Shown here one piece after another: positions 5,752-7,099 of a stretch of DNA of 7,099 nt. The stretch lies in the NCBI GenBank assembly GCA_003157575.1, contig PMKA01000219.1, forward strand, positions 1 to 7,099, read 5' to 3'. The notes below the pieces were generated by a model. It was not told the origin of the DNA and did no database searches. It saw only the letters and a list, made by a program, of their open reading frames with translations. This DNA comes from Opitutia bacterium. GTDB taxonomy: Bacteria > Verrucomicrobiota > Verrucomicrobiia > Opitutales > Opitutaceae. The translations under genes and the position numbers were made by a program. How positions within the stretch are numbered: position 1 is the stretch's first letter; each line of letters starts with the position of its first letter.

Positions 5752-7099
5752 TCACGCGCCGCTTTTCCCGCCCGGCAGCAGGCGGGTCAGCAGCCCAGTC
5801 AGTTCTTTCAAGCTCACCGGCTTGCTCATGTAGTCGGTCGCCCCTGCGGCGAGGCAGCGTTCGCGGTCGCCCGGCATCACCAGCGCCGTGAGCGCCACAA
5901 TGGGAGTGTCTTTTATCGCGGCATCCGCGCGGATCTCCCGGATCGCGGCGAGGCCGTCCATCACGGGCATCTGGATGTCCATGAGGATGAGCGCGGGGCG
6001 GATTTCATGGGCGAGTTTCACGGCCACGAGGCCGTTTGTCGCATAGTGCATCGTGTAGCCCTTGTCCTCAAGGTAGTCGCCGATCGTCTGCACGTTCGCC
6101 TTGTTGTCCTCGGCGAGGAGGATGGAGGGTCCGGTCGAAGAAGGCAGCACGTCCGCCTGGACGGGCAGGGACGGCTCCACCACGGCACGCTGGAGGAAAG
6201 CGGCGAGCCGCGCACGCGTGACCGGCTTTGTGAAATGGGCCACCGCCCCGAGCGCGTGCGATTTCTGCGGCTCATCCACCACGGAGATCACGACAACCGG
6301 AATGCCACGAGTGCCCGGGTGTTTCTTGAGCTTGCCGAGCACCGTCCAGCCGCTCTCGCCGGGCAGAATGATGTCCAGCAGGATGATATCGGGCCGCTCG
6401 CGCAACGCCGCCTCGACGGACTCCTCGCCCTGCGCGCGCAGTACGCTGTCGAGGCCGAGCTCGCTGAGATAATTCACGAGAATCGCGCCCGATGTGGGAT
6501 CGTCCTCGATGACCAATGCACGGCGGTAGTTCCGACGATCCGCTTCGTCCTGCGGCGCCGGCTCCAACGCCGTCGTTGATCCGGCGATCTGGGGAAGCGT
6601 CACGACGAAGCGACAGCCCCGCCCCGGCTCGCTTTCGAGCGCAACGTTGCCACCGTGCAACTCCACCAGCTTCGCCACCAGTGCGAGGCCAAGCCCGGTG
6701 CCTTCCTGCGCGCGACTCAGTCCCGAATCGATCTGGGTGAAGGCGTGGAACAGCTTCTGCGCGTCCTCCGGAGCGATGCCGATGCCGGTGTCCCACACCG
6801 TGAACCGCACCACACCGGCGCCCTCCGGCGCCTCCACCGTCAGCCCGAGGCGTCCGCCTTCCGGCGTGAACTTCACGGCGTTGGTGAGCAGGTTGACGAG
6901 GATTTGCTTCAGGTATTTGGGGTCGGCCGAGAGCATTGACACGCGTCCGTCACGTTCAAAGGCGACGCCGATGTTCTTCTGCATCGCCTGGGTGCGCACA
7001 AACACGAGACAGCTTTCACAAAACTCCTGCACATTCACCGTATCGAGGTTCAGCTCCAGCTTGCCGGCCTCGATTTTGGACAGATCGAGGATGTCGTTG
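5752..7099 (-). CDS. Hybrid histidine kinase, 5' part missing (HisKA-HATPase-REC-REC)
   Basis: The coding frame runs off the right edge; about 449 C-terminal residues are visible. The first 13 visible residues, NDILDLSKIEAGK, are the classic end of HisKA helix 2, so the phosphorylated His and any sensor lie outside. Numbering from Asn1 (bases 7096-7098): HATPase with N box NLLTNAVKF (69-77), G1 DTGIGI (103-108), F box near 117-120 and G2 GTGLGLAL (133-140). REC1 is at about 192-305, with acidic pair Asp199-Asp200, phosphoacceptor Asp242 and Lys291. REC2 is at about 325-443, with Glu330-Asp331, Asp374 (LMDIQMPVMDG) and Lys426. No Hpt domain or DNA-binding domain follows. An internal GTG at 7038 could be mistaken for a start but cuts the HisKA domain, so it is not one. 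It leads the leftward operon with the REC-first kinase 33 bases downstream. Confidence 0.95.
   Translation of the reverse strand, partial: NDILDLSKIEAGKLELNLDTVNVQEFCESCLVFVRTQAMQKNIGVAFERDGRVSMLSADPKYLKQILVNLLTNAVKFTPEGGRLGLTVEAPEGAGVVRFTVWDTGIGIAPEDAQKLFHAFTQIDSGLSRAQEGTGLGLALVAKLVELHGGNVALESEPGRGCRFVVTLPQIAGSTTALEPAPQDEADRRNYRRALVIEDDPTSGAILVNYLSELGLDSVLRAQGEESVEAALRERPDIILLDIILPGESGWTVLGKLKKHPGTRGIPVVVISVVDEPQKSHALGAVAHFTKPVTRARLAAFLQRAVVEPSLPVQADVLPSSTGPSILLAEDNKANVQTIGDYLEDKGYTMHYATNGLVAVKLAHEIRPALILMDIQMPVMDGLAAIREIRADAAIKDTPIVALTALVMPGDRERCLAAGATDYMSKPVSLKELTGLLTRLLPGGKSGA

Noticed and set aside
5749..6579. Rightward open frame opposite the REC-REC part of the other kinase
   Set aside because: Antisense to two well-formed receiver domains; the His/Arg-rich product shows no family features.
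7036..7038. GTG as the start of the right-hand kinase
   Set aside because: Upstream codons to the window edge encode NDILDLSKIEAGK, the conserved end of HisKA, so the gene continues beyond the edge.

Overview
The window comes from a GC-rich bacterial chromosome. The DUF3309 protein, the soluble hybrid histidine kinases and the mostly weak Shine-Dalgarno sites fit a Gram-negative such as a proteobacterium or a member of Verrucomicrobiota (Opitutaceae-like), but nothing here fixes the phylum. No integrase, transposase, rRNA or CRISPR array is present.

Left part (1-3160) looks like accessory DNA next to a tRNA. It opens with the 3' end of a tRNA gene with encoded CCA and a strong intrinsic terminator. 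A short noncoding stretch follows, packed with small direct repeats (three tandem 10-mers, four copies of TTTGGC) that resemble recombinase arm sites. Two leftward genes come next: a TPR-like protein (757-1449) and a two-TM-segment protein (259-735), spaced like an operon. A small rightward gene of unknown function (about 1375-1722) collides head-to-head with the TPR gene's 5' end. Neither of those two has a convincing start codon, so this junction may be a recombination scar. An AT-richer spacer then leads to a complete Fic-domain protein (1950-3137) with an intact HPFxDGNGR motif, an N-terminal inhibitory SxxxEG helix and a C-terminal winged-helix region, closed by its own terminator.

Middle part (3160-4130) holds two small rightward genes that look like ordinary chromosomal genes: a 49-residue DUF3309 membrane protein with a good ribosome binding site and a hairpin-forming leader, and a 127-residue very acidic soluble protein.

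Right part (4129-7099) is a leftward signalling operon of two hybrid histidine kinases. The upstream one (5752 to beyond the right edge) shows the end of HisKA, then HATPase, REC, REC. The downstream one (4129-5718) is REC-HisKA-HATPase-REC. Neither visible part has a membrane segment, an Hpt domain or a DNA-binding output. They are plausibly links of a multistep phosphorelay in which the N-terminal REC of the second kinase receives phosphate or a regulatory signal from elsewhere. The most distinctive points are the tRNA-proximal repeat cluster, the head-to-head junction with ill-defined starts, and the self-inhibited Fic enzyme. No clearly new system could be established from sequence alone.
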